From Temnopleurus reevesii (Eukaryota; Echinodermata; Echinoidea; Temnopleuroida; Temnopleuridae), in contig BQKZ01009751.1 of NCBI GenBank assembly GCA_036244855.1, positions 1 to 15,145 on the forward strand: a stretch of DNA of 15,145 bases, in the 5' to 3' direction. The position numbers were made by a program, and so were the translations under genes. How positions within the stretch are numbered: the first letter of the stretch is position 1; each line of letters starts with the position of its first letter. The notes under the pieces are model-generated. The model searched no databases. It was not told the DNA's origin and saw nothing but the letters and a program-made list of their open reading frames with translations. Shown in pieces: positions 1 through 7,954 of this stretch.

Positions 1-1050
1 AACAACACCAACGCGTTTGCCGTCCGTAAGTTCAATATTTTATCGATTTCCGGAAAAAAAGCCTAGTAGTAGTATGACCATCAGATGAATACAGATTTGG
101 CAATGTCGTACTTAAAGTCCCTCCTCGCTGAAATGCGGGGGACCTGGGGAGGCCGAGGTATTCACTATTCTGAAAGTGGAATCGTTCTCGTGAATTACCG
201 GTTGTTCACCCCTATAGACTTGCATTCATTTAATACTTCGTCAGCAGCGGTGGACTCAGTATGGTCCCCTCATATAAAGACCTGCGTAATATTGGTGGCC
301 GGTGACACCCCCATGGCTGGAAACAGGCGCTCATACGTTATGGTCCGCTCATAAAGGCACGCGTAATAAAAAGGCACGCAATCAAAATGCGCGTTTTATC
401 TATGGCAAATACTCGCAAGAAAAACTCTGTAGCTTGTCTATGCATGGGACTAAGGAAGCCTTTGCGAACGTAATTTTTTGCTGATGCAGTCAAGAATTGG
501 GCACAAAATCGTAAGTTTGCCGTTTTCTTTAATACCAATGATTTTATACTATTTCATATTAATCTTAAGGAAGTAAAGGCCGAAGTAAAAAAAATAGCAA
601 TAAAAGTTGATAACTATCGTGCATGCCTTTAGTTAGACCGATAAAACGGGTCTATTTCGAGCAGGATTTGCTTCGCTGAGGCTATCGCCAGGCTACGCAT
701 CCTTCCTCTGGAGGGGGCACCACCAAAAGTCAGAAATCGTTAAAAAACCCCTCCGAGAGTCAGATTTTTCTGGCTAGCCTTTAGTTTAAGGCTGTGTATA
801 CCGCCAAACGCGTGTGGTTGTATCCAAACCCTTGTTTATACAGCCACATGTTTTGAGAAATTAAAATGCTTGTAAATCTCATGAATGAAGTGATCACTGA
901 TGTGAAATCATGATAATTCTTTCGAAATTTCTATTGAAATTATATTTACGCATAAACCCTGTCAAAACCCCCAAATAAATCCCCAAAACGAAAATAAAAA
1001 TATTAGGTTTTTAGTTTTTCAAACGGTGTCTGGAATGAAAGACTATTGAG
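1..1050. other. Unassigned AT-rich sequence, no gene seen
   Basis: No recognisable gene lies here. An 89-codon open frame at 85-354 has no familiar motif and runs into a dispersed repeat (294-337), so I do not call it coding. Within 261-368 there is a local imperfect duplication: the stretch beginning atggtccc at 261 is echoed by the one beginning atggtccg at 340, about 79 bp apart. An imperfect stem is possible around 705-760 (ctctggagggg pairing with cccctccgagag). Nothing else is supported. Confidence 0.6.
294..337. repeat. 44-bp dispersed repeat, copy 1
   Basis: This block matches 2964-3007 at about 38 of 44 positions in direct orientation, about 2.67 kb apart. The shared core is ggtggccggt, then acacccccatgg and ggaaa. 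Similarity does not clearly continue on either side, so this is probably a fragment of a dispersed repeat family. I do not recognise the family. Confidence 0.6.
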
Positions 1051-1059
1051 CCCTATTCA

Positions 1060-1230
1060 CTGACTGAGGCGCCGTGGCGTGCGCCTGAAATCCATCTGTT
1101 CGGGACGGTCATATAGACTTGGGTTCGTTCCTGCCTGTGGGTTCGAAACCAGGTCGCATACCGTCTTTCGGGTGGAGACGTTAAGATGGCGACCCTCTTT
1201 CCGAGTTTCTCTCTTCTTCTGGCGTAAATA
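1060..1230 (+). mobile_element. tRNA-derived SINE, diverged
   Basis: The head resembles a tRNA promoter. A degraded A-box-like piece (gccgtggcg, 1071-1079) runs into gcgcctgaaatcc, and a good B box (GGTTCGAAACC) lies at 1140-1150. The block ctttcgggtggagacgttaa at 1165-1184 follows. Similar ctttcgg...gagacgttaa cores are common in the body of tRNA-derived SINEs of many invertebrates. The A box seems shortened by an internal deletion, so independent Pol III transcription is doubtful. Both borders are uncertain. I see no convincing target-site duplication and do not assign a named family. Confidence 0.65.
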
Positions 1231-1265
1231 TTCCGAATTTAATGATACACGCCTCTAAACTAGAT

Positions 1266-1285
1266 TCTTTCCTTTCCTTTCCTTT
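1266..1285. repeat. Short (CCTTT)n tract
   Basis: Three to four consecutive cctttcctttccttt units lie just downstream of the SINE. This may be the remains of a SINE tail or an independent microsatellite. Confidence 0.6.
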
Positions 1286-1315
1286 GTACATGCACGTGTG
1301 TGGCAATATAAAAAC

Positions 1316-1427
1316 TACTACATTTTGAAAGACGCTGTCGGAAACTGTTCCTCGTAGGCGATTTTTGTGTTTTTTCTGTTCAATATTCATATCTTCATAA
1401 TCTTCAGAATATTCTCCTTCAAGTGAT
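1316..1427. repeat. 112-bp direct duplication, copy 1
   Basis: This copy pairs with 1509-1619, offset by about 192 bp. Both share gtcggaaactgttcctcgta, then atttttgtg, then aatcttcagaatattctcc. Several substitutions and small indels separate the copies, so the duplication is old. The 81 bases between the copies are not clearly duplicated. No coding frame is maintained through both copies. Confidence 0.8.
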
Positions 1428-1508
1428 ACCATATTCAGTGATTGAATGGTATTTTACTGTTTTATATTTGCTCAGAAATAAGGTGCGTGCCTTTATATAC
1501 TTCCATCA

Positions 1509-1619
1509 TACTGCAGTTTGAAAGACGTCGGAAACTGTTCCTCGTAGATGATTTTTGTGCTTTTTTCTGCTAAATTGGTATATTTTAATAATCTTCAGAA
1601 TATTCTCCTATACAGTGAA
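1509..1619. repeat. 112-bp direct duplication, copy 2
   Basis: Second copy of the segment at 1316-1427. The best-conserved parts are gtcggaaactgttcctcgta and aatcttcagaatattctcc. Together the two copies could be a two-unit remnant of a roughly 192-bp tandem repeat. Confidence 0.8.
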
Positions 1620-1743
1620 ACATTAGCTACGCCTACGGATAGCTCTCTGACTCTGGAATAGTTTTTGACATTTTTTTTACATTGTCACTAGGCCTACCGT
1701 ATGAGCACCAGTTTCCGCCCGCTTAACCCTAAAAAGCCCAAGG

Positions 1744-1764
1744 GGGGGGCACAATGTGCCCCCC
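1744..1764. repeat. Left G/C-run palindrome of the MITE
   Basis: The sequence reads ggggggcaca, a single a, then tgtgcccccc: 10-bp arms around one base. The same palindrome with longer runs recurs near the other end at 2601-2625. It could form a cruciform or serve as a subterminal protein-binding site. Function is inferred only from its symmetric placement. Confidence 0.85.
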
Positions 1765-1885
1765 TACCACATAATCGTTCACCACTCCTACATTTTTGGT
1801 CCGATTACACTCAAATTTGGTGACTTTTTCCGAAATTTTATTGCGGACATTATGATACCATTTTTATTATTATCCCGTATTTCAT

Positions 1886-1899
1886 GTCGCCATGGCAAC
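1886..1899. promoter_or_regulatory. X-box-like (RFX) palindrome in MITE
   Basis: GTCGCCATGGCAAC matches the RFX-family X-box half-site arrangement (GTNNCC then AT then GGNAAC) as a nearly perfect inverted repeat. Binding is inferred from motif match only. Confidence 0.4.
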
Positions 1900-2600
1900 C
1901 ACAAAACAAACAGCATATTTGTCCGTTTTTCGAATAATTTCAGTTTTTCAGCTTCAAATCTGCCCAAAAAGGCATGGAAATTGTCACAATTTATTATTTT
2001 TAGTTTGCTTTTGCTCTCTCCTGTGCATCTTGAACAGAAAACACGCTTTCCGACAAATTCCTTTGTTTTTCTTTGTTTTTTAGTCACTTTTTTCATGAAT
2101 ATTTAATAAAATATTTAAAAATACTTTTTTCCAACTTAATGCAAATAAAAGTACCCCAGACGCTTCCAGAAAGCCCTGAAAATCATATTGGTGAAGATTG
2201 GAGCCTAAAAAGTGAAAAATTAAAGGAATAACATGAACTTTTCAAAATCTGTCTGGCGCCCTCTATCAGCAATATTGTGATAAATATGACATGATGCAAT
2301 TATTGTCATATTTTGACCTCTAAATGCATCTAATGTGTTTAATAAAGTCATGGAATGTGTTTCTAATATATTTAAGAGGGATAATACCACATTTCAGTCA
2401 TTTTCCAATCCAGAATATTGATTTTAATAGACCATATATCAAAAGTGACAAAATTCACCATTTTTTAATGTATTTTATTGAATTGCGCCTTCAAACGGTG
2501 ACCTTGAGAAATTCCGACGGTCAGAAATTGTAGATTACGACTTGCTCTACATCTATGACAAATTTCAACCCGATCCGTCAAATATTTTGGAAGTTCTCGA

Positions 2601-2625
2601 GGGGGGGGCACAATGTGCCCCCCCC
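2601..2625. repeat. Right G/C-run palindrome of the MITE
   Basis: Eight G, caca, one a, tgtg, then eight C: perfect 12-bp arms around one base. It sits 26 bp farther from its element end than the left-hand copy (see the cttgggc repeats at 2625-2631 and 2651-2657). Confidence 0.85.
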
Positions 2626-2670
2626 TTGGGCCACAGAGACATCAAAATAGCTTGGGCTTTTTAGGGTTAA

Positions 2671-2963
2671 GCAGTTTGGCTCTTCCACAACTCACAAGAT
2701 CCAGCATTTCAAGTTTATTTTTAGGTCATAATTTAGCCAAAATTCTGGGCTTTTAATTGATGTGCATAACTTAATGAATGGCGCCCGTATATTCGCGCAA
2801 CAATCGGCAATCGCCAAGCGACATGGGGAGGGTGTTTCCGGCCGCCTGCCTGGTGATTTGAGCCTCCATAGGGATTGTGTTGAAGCGTAGGTGCGCTTAT
2901 TTGGGCGCGCATTTAACCTAAGTGCGCGCTATGTGCGCGCCATAGACAAACTGCATGAGGTTT
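2671..2963. other. Unassigned, CpG-rich patch at its end
   Basis: No gene is seen. Positions 2890-2945 are locally rich in tgcgcgc-type words (gggcgcgcattt, gtgcgcgctatgtgcgcgcc), unlike the AT-rich MITE before it. No repeat partner for the rest was found in the window. Confidence 0.5.
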
Positions 2964-3007
2964 GGTGGCCGGTTACACCCCCATGGCCGGAAACCGGTCC
3001 TCGTACG
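2964..3007. repeat. 44-bp dispersed repeat, copy 2
   Basis: Partner of 294-337 (about 38/44 identical). It is followed directly by the two stem-loops at 3010-3054, which copy 1 lacks. Confidence 0.6.
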
Positions 3008-3009
3008 GT

Positions 3010-3054
3010 ACTCCAGAGAGCTGGAGTTGATACCATCTCGCCTGTGTAGCGAGA
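3010..3054 (+). other. Two adjacent small stem-loops
   Basis: First stem: actccag (3010-3016) pairs with ctggagt (3021-3027) across a 4-base loop. Second stem: tctcgc (3036-3041) pairs with gcgaga (3049-3054) across a 7-base loop. Eight bases separate the two. Both stems are fully Watson-Crick. The pair resembles arms of a small structured RNA or SINE RNA but matches no tRNA, 5S or snRNA that I recognise. Confidence 0.4.
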
Positions 3055-3393
3055 GGTTTCTCAAATTTTTAAATCTCCCAAAATTTCTACTTTTTATTTA
3101 TTTTTTTTCAATTTTATACCCCTTTGAACTTGCATGCCATAATATTCCTGCCTTCCCCCCACAAATCATAATGAATGGGACTTACCACTGCTGAAAATAT
3201 GAGATTTTGTCGTCAATGAAACTAATGACCTCCGTTGTAAACATCCCGTTTGGGTCAATAGGTCACTGTGGTGGAGTTTCTTGGCCACTTCGCAACACAG
3301 AAATCAGAATTTCTGACTGGTACATAGCGTGCGTATATTCGCAATCGTCCTCGGAGAATAAGAGACCTTGCATTGAGCGAGACCGCGTGCGCG
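3055..3393. other. Unassigned sequence
   Basis: AT-rich at first, then balanced in composition. A 105-codon open frame starts at 3207 and runs to 3524, but it has no recognisable domain and crosses the inverted repeat at 3394-3450. I treat it as chance. Confidence 0.5.
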
Positions 3394-3450
3394 GGGCTGG
3401 GCTCATACCGCCCGTGCCACGCACTACAAAAGCAGACATGAGCCCAGCCC
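3394..3450. repeat. 13-bp perfect inverted repeat
   Basis: gggctgggctcat (3394-3406) and atgagcccagccc (3438-3450) are exact reverse complements around a 31-base loop. A weaker outer match (accgcgtg near 3382 against cacgcgg near 3458) extends the symmetry to roughly 80 bp. It could be a small decayed foldback element. No clear target duplication was found. Confidence 0.6.
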
Positions 3451-4190
3451 TGCCACATCACGCGGCGGAGACTGTTGGAGAGGTAGGTGCTATCCAGCGG
3501 CACTTAAATCATCGCCAAGGTTAAGTTTTGCCCTTGTGCGCAATTGATGTATTATACACTGCACTTGCGCTAAACGCATCTCCGACACTGTAGATCATGC
3601 AGTTCGCCAGAACTGGAGGAACTCAACAAAACTTCAAAATAAGAAAGAGAAGCTCCCTGAAGCAAAATTAGCACAGTAATATAATATAATGGGAGGTCTA
3701 ACGTCTGCGCACCTAAACTTTCAACTTCAAAAAAGCATGAAATCAATGAATATCTCATTTAATATTAACCTGATATTATCACAAATATCTTGGCAAAATC
3801 TAACCAGGAAGAATGTCATGTTAGATGAAATATATACACTCCTCTCATTTTTGCAGTTCAAAATATTTGGGACCATTCTCTGCATCCCATTCACTTTACA
3901 CGCGGTTGGAGATTTTCAGGAAGAAGTCTTGATTTCACCGAGCGCGGGAGTTACATCGCGTATGTCAATGAGGCGCAGATGAGCAACCTGGCGCAGAGAA
4001 GGGTGCCCATACCATACAATAATGATATTTCCCATGTGACTTGATGAAACATGTGTGTTATTCTTTGATGAATTAAAGGGGAATCTGTTGTTAATCGAGA
4101 TTCATTGGGAGTACATAATAGAAAGGAATTTAAATTGACTTGTGTAAAATCTCACTCTAGAGCTAGCTTGATCACTCGGGTATGAGTTCG
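3451..4190. other. Unassigned, no gene seen
   Basis: Open frames here, such as 3689-3982 (97 codons), show no domain or sensible composition. The 13-mer ttaaaggggaatc at 4074-4086 recurs at 7149-7161. It may be the end of a dispersed repeat, but I could not find a matching opposite end. Confidence 0.5.
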
Positions 4191-4191
4191 A

Positions 4192-4218
4192 CCGAAGCTT
4201 GCAAAATCAAAGCTTCGG
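4192..4218. repeat. 9-bp perfect hairpin
   Basis: ccgaagctt (4192-4200) and aagcttcgg (4210-4218) flank a 9-base loop. No T-run follows and no coding neighbour suggests a role. Confidence 0.6.
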
Positions 4219-4304
4219 ATTTGTAAGAAGCCCTTGCCTAGTCTCACAAGAAGATTCGGCGATGTTTTGTTATCCATTCCACCTTAACGTATGTATGGAC
4301 ATAT

Positions 4305-4859
4305 ATAATAATAATTCAATATTTATAAAGCGCATAATAAAACATAGGAATTCTCTATGCGCTGTACAATTTTAACAATTTGCAATTTACAAATAACATA
4401 ACTTAACATTTGCTACAAACTTAGTTACTAGACTATATCTAAAAATAAAACAATGATGATTAACAAAAAGAAATAATACATTTTTGAGAAGACAAGCGCA
4501 CCATGTTCAAGAACTAATTATTTCAAGGCAAATAGATGGGTCTTCAATAAGGATTTGAAAGTTGTAGTTGTTGGAGCTTCTTTGATGATTTTTGGAAGTC
4601 CGTTCCAGAGACTAGGAGCTGCAGCTGAAAAAGCTCTACCACCATAAAATTGTGTGATTATTTTTGGTATCGACAGAAGTGACTGATTACTTGATAGAAG
4701 GGTTCGAGATGGGGTGTATTGTTTAAGCAGATCAGCTAAATAAGAGGGAGAAGAACCATGCTGTGCTTTGTATGTAATTAACAAAATTTTGAACATGATG
4801 CGCTTGTTTACAGGAAGCCAGTGTAACTTCTTAAGAGAAACATATGGAGGCATTCTTCA
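4305..4859 (-). mobile_element. CR1/L2-like LINE, 5'-truncated 3' end
   Basis: Read on the minus strand, this holds the last 111 codons of a LINE ORF2 (4853-4518), about 200 bases of 3' untranslated sequence, and a short ATT-type repeat tail at 4305-4316. The 3' UTR contains tatgcgctttataaa-like words, often seen near the 3' ends of CR1/L2-group elements in fish and invertebrates. An in-frame stop at 4859-4857 and loss of similarity beyond it suggest 5' truncation there, as expected of target-primed insertion. No target-site duplication was identified. This copy is dead. Confidence 0.8.
4518..4853 (-). pseudogene. LINE ORF2 C-terminal fragment (CR1/L2-like)
   Basis: This is the C-terminus of the non-LTR retrotransposon polyprotein, downstream of the reverse transcriptase. 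Characteristic words in order are LHWLPV (residues about 10-15), then FKILLITYKA (21-30), PSYLADLL (36-43), FSAAAPSLWNGLP (75-87) and, near the end, FKSLLKTHLF. This pattern is widespread in L2, CR1 and Rex1 ORF2 ends. The frame is open with a natural stop at 4518-4520. The first methionine is only an internal codon, since the true protein is about 900-1000 residues and its endonuclease and RT domains are absent here. The family call is secure to the CR1/L2 group, not finer. Confidence 0.85.
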
Positions 4860-5051
4860 ACACAGAAACCTTTAGACTTATCATTCTTTGGGAATTTGAC
4901 CTTTATCATAGATCTCAGAGGACCAGACTGCATTCAGACAGTGTGGGTCCAGTTACGTAACAACGAATGCAATTCTCGTCGGCCTGTAACGATATTTCCC
5001 TGATAAGATTGTCTGATTAGTTTTCAAGCTGACAAAATATGTTGAAGAGTG

Positions 5052-5484
5052 CAATTCTCCCTATCGCATCACCCGATATCACCTTTTGATATCGATATCA
5101 CACACTTTGGCTTTGGCACGCTCACTTCCGGAATCTATCTCGATTTTATTGTATACTATCTACGAAATTTCAATCCTTGTGTATATAGCGTAATTTCTTA
5201 ATTTTGCATCAGAAGCCCAGCATTGGGCCGCTTCGCAAAAGAAATCCATACAACAAATAAATGCAGATATGAAAGAAAAATATATGAAATGATGCTTTTA
5301 TTCCCCAAAATCGATGAAAAAATATGACACTACAAGTTGCTGACAAAGTTTACTGTAGAAAGTCTATAGACTTTTGAAAGCGCACAAATGTTACCGGAAG
5401 TACCTGTGCCAAGAATCTGGGCCAAAATAACTAGTGCGCTGCAGACGTTCAGATTCGGAGAGCTATATGCGATAGGGAGAATTG
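5052..5484. mobile_element. MITE with exact 18-bp inverted ends, 433 bp
   Basis: caattctccctatcgcat at 5052-5069 is the exact reverse complement of 5467-5484. A second, weaker inverted pair lies inside: 5113-5131 (ttggcac....acttccgg) against 5394-5412 (ccggaagt....gtgccaa), 15 of 19 paired. The interior has no coding frame. The superfamily is uncertain. AATT occurs symmetrically inside both ends and could be a palindromic target site, but no unambiguous target duplication is visible. Confidence 0.75.
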
Positions 5485-6742
5485 AATAGGCTTCACACGT
5501 TGTTGTAATGCAGTAATGTCTATGCAGGTTATTTGACTTTATTTTATTTTATTCAACAACCGTGTTTGATTTCCCTGTAGAAATAAACAAAAATACAAAG
5601 GGATCATAAGTATACATTTGAAAATAACAGTAATACAGTTTAGCGGTAATGAATATCAATGAGTGACATTAAACCTTATTATTTTAAACTGACTTTCTGA
5701 AATAAATCTATGAAATTCAGCAAATACATGTAAATTTGCCTGGACTTTTTTTTAGTAATTGCTGCAAGAAATATAATTTGTTTGCAATTTTTTTTTTAAA
5801 TATTATCAAATTTTGAAACATGAAAAACTATCAGAAACAGACAAACGCCTGAATTCCAGAATTAAAAAAAAAATTATTAACAGTCATCATTGATAAAAAC
5901 GACTGTTTTCAGAGACTGTAGAATATGTAAGTATAATATCCCTCCGCGTAAAACCCATCCGTGCAGATTCCAAGTTCAGTGATCTTTTAAACCACATAAC
6001 ATCAAAACTCACACTGCACTAGAAAATATAGTTCATTTTAAAACTTTCTAGTTACTCTAAATCCCAATAATTAAATGAATTACCCAATCTTCAACCTTTC
6101 TATAATTACCTTACATGAAACAACTAGTAATTGGAAAAGTCTTGAAAAAACAAAGTTTGCAAACATTAAGGCAAACAAAACTATTGAACTCCAAAAAGAA
6201 AAGACATGTGACTGCGAATTTTGTATGCAATCACTGAGTGAAAAATGACCCTAAATTTACTCTTCAGAGGTGTAAATTTAAAGAGAATCTGAGATCAACT
6301 GCAAGGTCGATGTTCAGCAAATAACAAATTCTTCAGCTCTCCCCGAACCCAGTTATCCCCAATACAGTCTAGTCTTTTCTGCCAGGCGTTATTAAAAAAT
6401 ATAGCAAATTACTTTCTTTGGAAAAACAGGGAGAAAAAAATAACTTAAGATTTCTAAGGAAATTGAAAGATACATGACAGAATAATTGGATTGGGTTAGA
6501 TAATGGTTGATTGACATTTTAGCTGCTTTTCAGAGATTTTGCTCTGGGGCTTTGGGCACTAGCATTTGTATTTCCAATAATGGGGAAAATAACCTCCTTA
6601 GATGACGAACTGTGATCCACTTTAAAATAGTAATTTATCGAGGAATATTTTTGGAAAATTTCTCCTCTTTGTCCTTTGATATTTTTATTCAACCATGGTC
6701 TACTTCTTGCTTGTCTGGCATATTTTACACAGTGATTATTGA
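5485..6742. other. AT-rich, no feature seen
   Basis: There are many homopolymer runs and a short TTTTA-type tract near 5528-5551. No gene, paired repeat or RNA gene was recognised. A 75-codon minus-strand open frame at 6519-6746 has no known motif. Confidence 0.5.
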
Positions 6743-6964
6743 GCAAATTCCAAACTATCTGATATATATAATAGCCCCAACCATATTATAAATATTTTCT
6801 CAAATACGGGGAAAGATGAGAACAAATTTAAGATTAGAAGATTTTCAGAATACATCCTAAATCAATGCAAAGCACCAAAAACTTACTGCACTGTGCCTGC
6901 CAACTTGTACGTAATACACTTTGAAGTGGACTGTACAACAACAGAAGAAGAAGAATGGGTCCGG
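6743..6964 (+). other. Open frame ending at a splice-donor-like site
   Basis: Seventy-four codons are open from just after a stop at 6740-6742 to ccg|gtgagta at 6963/6964, a strong match to a eukaryotic 5' splice donor. The frame ends with four Glu codons then Trp-Val-Arg, and a TGA lies immediately in the intron phase. No domain is recognised, and no acceptor or partner exon can be shown. In AT-rich DNA such a frame can arise by chance, so this is only a candidate exon. Confidence 0.15.
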
Positions 6965-6970
6965 TGAGTA

Positions 6971-7246
6971 TGTAGAGTATGTAGTATTACGCGCTAAATC
7001 TTGTGGGCGGGGTCAATTAGGCAGAAGTTAGGAAGAAAGTTAGAAAGAAAATAAAGAAGAAAGATACATGTAAGAACTTTCAAAGTTGATGAAGTACTGT
7101 ACTAGCATGGCTTCCACTTTGAAGTATAGTATTCAACATCGAAGTAAGTTAAAGGGGAATCAACCCCAGACTTGACTGTACTGTATGAAAGCCCAGAAGG
7201 ACGGGTTGATAAGTATAATGTTGGGAATAACGTATAACACGGAGTT
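6971..7246. other. Unassigned sequence
   Basis: A purine-rich stretch (about 7020-7070, gaagaaag-type words) is followed by unique-looking sequence. It contains the second occurrence of ttaaaggggaatc (7149-7161). No gene is seen. Confidence 0.5.
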
Positions 7247-7370
7247 GATTGGCGAATGTGCACTACACCAAGGTGTTTTCTGAGCATGCGCACTGCGCAT
7301 GAGCCGGAGGCGAGTGTCGCAGTGTGTACATGTATGCGATATCGAAATTAGCAGTGCACATTCGCTAATT
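7247..7370. mobile_element. 124-bp inverted-repeat element (MITE-like)
   Basis: The ends 7247-7266 and 7351-7370 are inverted repeats with 17 of 20 positions pairing; the core gcgaatgtgcact is exact. Near the middle is a second palindrome, catgcgc-act-gcgcatg (7274-7290). The flanks give no obvious target duplication. Size and structure fit a short non-autonomous DNA element. Confidence 0.55.
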
Positions 7371-7476
7371 AACGATGAGAGAGTATGTTGTTCCTTTTAT
7401 AAGATGGCTATTCAGAATGAAGAAAATAATTGGAATAATTAGTCCATGGGCAGACCTAAAGTTTGGGGTTTTGATA

Positions 7477-7499
7477 CCGCCTGAGGCGGCAAGTTCTAG
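7477..7499 (+). mobile_element. Helitron-like 3' terminus
   Basis: A GC hairpin (ccgcctgaggcgg, 7477-7489) is followed six bases later by CTAG (7496-7499) and then T. A short GC hairpin a few bases before a CTRR end with T following is the standard 3' signature of Helitron-type rolling-circle elements. The 5' limit of this element is not visible. Confidence 0.55.
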
Positions 7500-7860
7500 T
7501 TTTGTTTTTTGAAATGGCCGATATCTATAGGTTATATTTTGCTATGATAGCAATTCCAAACTGGTAGCTTAGTTTCAATATTTAGCCGTTACCATGGCAA
7601 CACACCATTAACCCGGTATTTTTCAAAGAGACATATGAAATAATCTTCATGTTCTCCTAACAGCTTTAAACTTGTCAGAAATGGCGGTTTTCAATATTTG
7701 GCTGTAAGTAAAGGTAATAAAATGCCTTTACCATCATGGTATGTAATGATGGCCATGGTAACGAACCTAAAAATAGGTTAAATTGTAAATTTTGTGCATA
7801 TTATGAATAGTATATTGAAGAAAATATTATGAGAAGAGTTGAGTAAGATGTCACTTCTAG
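7500..7860 (+). mobile_element. Probable Helitron-like segment between CTAG boundaries
   Basis: The segment is bounded by CTAG|TT at 7499/7500 and CTAG|TT at 7860/7861. It has no coding frame. It contains cgttaccatggc at 7587-7598 and its exact reverse complement at 7752-7763; the first is part of an X-box-like palindrome. No GC hairpin precedes the right boundary, so calling it an element is inference. Confidence 0.35.
7588..7601. promoter_or_regulatory. X-box-like (RFX) palindrome
   Basis: GTTACCATGGCAAC is a 14-bp near-palindrome fitting the RFX X-box pattern. An inverted half copy lies at 7752-7763. Confidence 0.4.
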
Positions 7861-7867
7861 TTAAATA

Positions 7868-7903
7868 ATTGTATCCCCCGAACAGTGGTTCGGAGGATAC
7901 AAT
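7868..7903. repeat. Left hairpin of the Helentron-like element
   Basis: attgtatcccccgaac (7868-7883), loop agtg, then gttcggaggatacaat (7888-7903): 16-bp arms with one mismatch. The left arm core is also the exact inverse of 8955-8967, so the same 13-mer takes part in both a local hairpin and a long-range inverted repeat. Confidence 0.85.
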
Positions 7904-7954
7904 GGATTTGGCCTCGTTGCGCCGCCGCGCACGCCGCGTCGGCTGCAGAGATTT

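Larger units (their letters stand above)
1723..2670. mobile_element. piggyBac-type MITE, 948 bp
   Basis: TTAA is found at both borders (1723-1726 and 2667-2670). Just inside lie perfect 15-bp terminal inverted repeats beginning CCC: ccctaaaaagcccaa at 1727-1741 and its reverse complement at 2652-2666. TTAA target duplication plus CCC...GGG termini is the hallmark of the piggyBac superfamily. A G-run/C-run palindrome lies near each end (1744-1764 and 2601-2625). The interior is AT-rich. The only open frames (about 100 codons at 1756-2106 and its antisense) contain no transposase-like motif, so the copy is non-autonomous. It contains one X-box-like palindrome at 1886-1899. The matched TIRs argue against deep decay. 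Confidence 0.85.

Noticed and set aside
85..354. 89-codon open frame
   Set aside because: No recognisable motif, overlaps the dispersed repeat at 294-337 and a local duplication; length is within chance for this window.
1756..2106. 116-codon plus-strand and 102-codon minus-strand frames inside the 948-bp MITE
   Set aside because: They overlap each other in an AT-rich non-coding element; Phe/Lys-rich composition from poly-T/A and no transposase motif.
3207..3524. 105-codon open frame
   Set aside because: No domain recognised; runs through a 13-bp inverted repeat on a GC-rich patch, where stops are rarer by composition.
3689..3982. 97-codon open frame
   Set aside because: No motif, no splice context; consistent with chance.
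4074..4288. Further TTAA-bounded MITE (TTAAAGGGGAAT ... ATTCCACCTTAA)
   Set aside because: The ends pair only with a gap and a mismatch, and no second line of evidence supports the borders; the shared 13-mer at 7149 lacks a matching opposite end.
6519..6746. 75-codon minus-strand frame
   Set aside because: No similarity recognised; isolated in AT-rich DNA.
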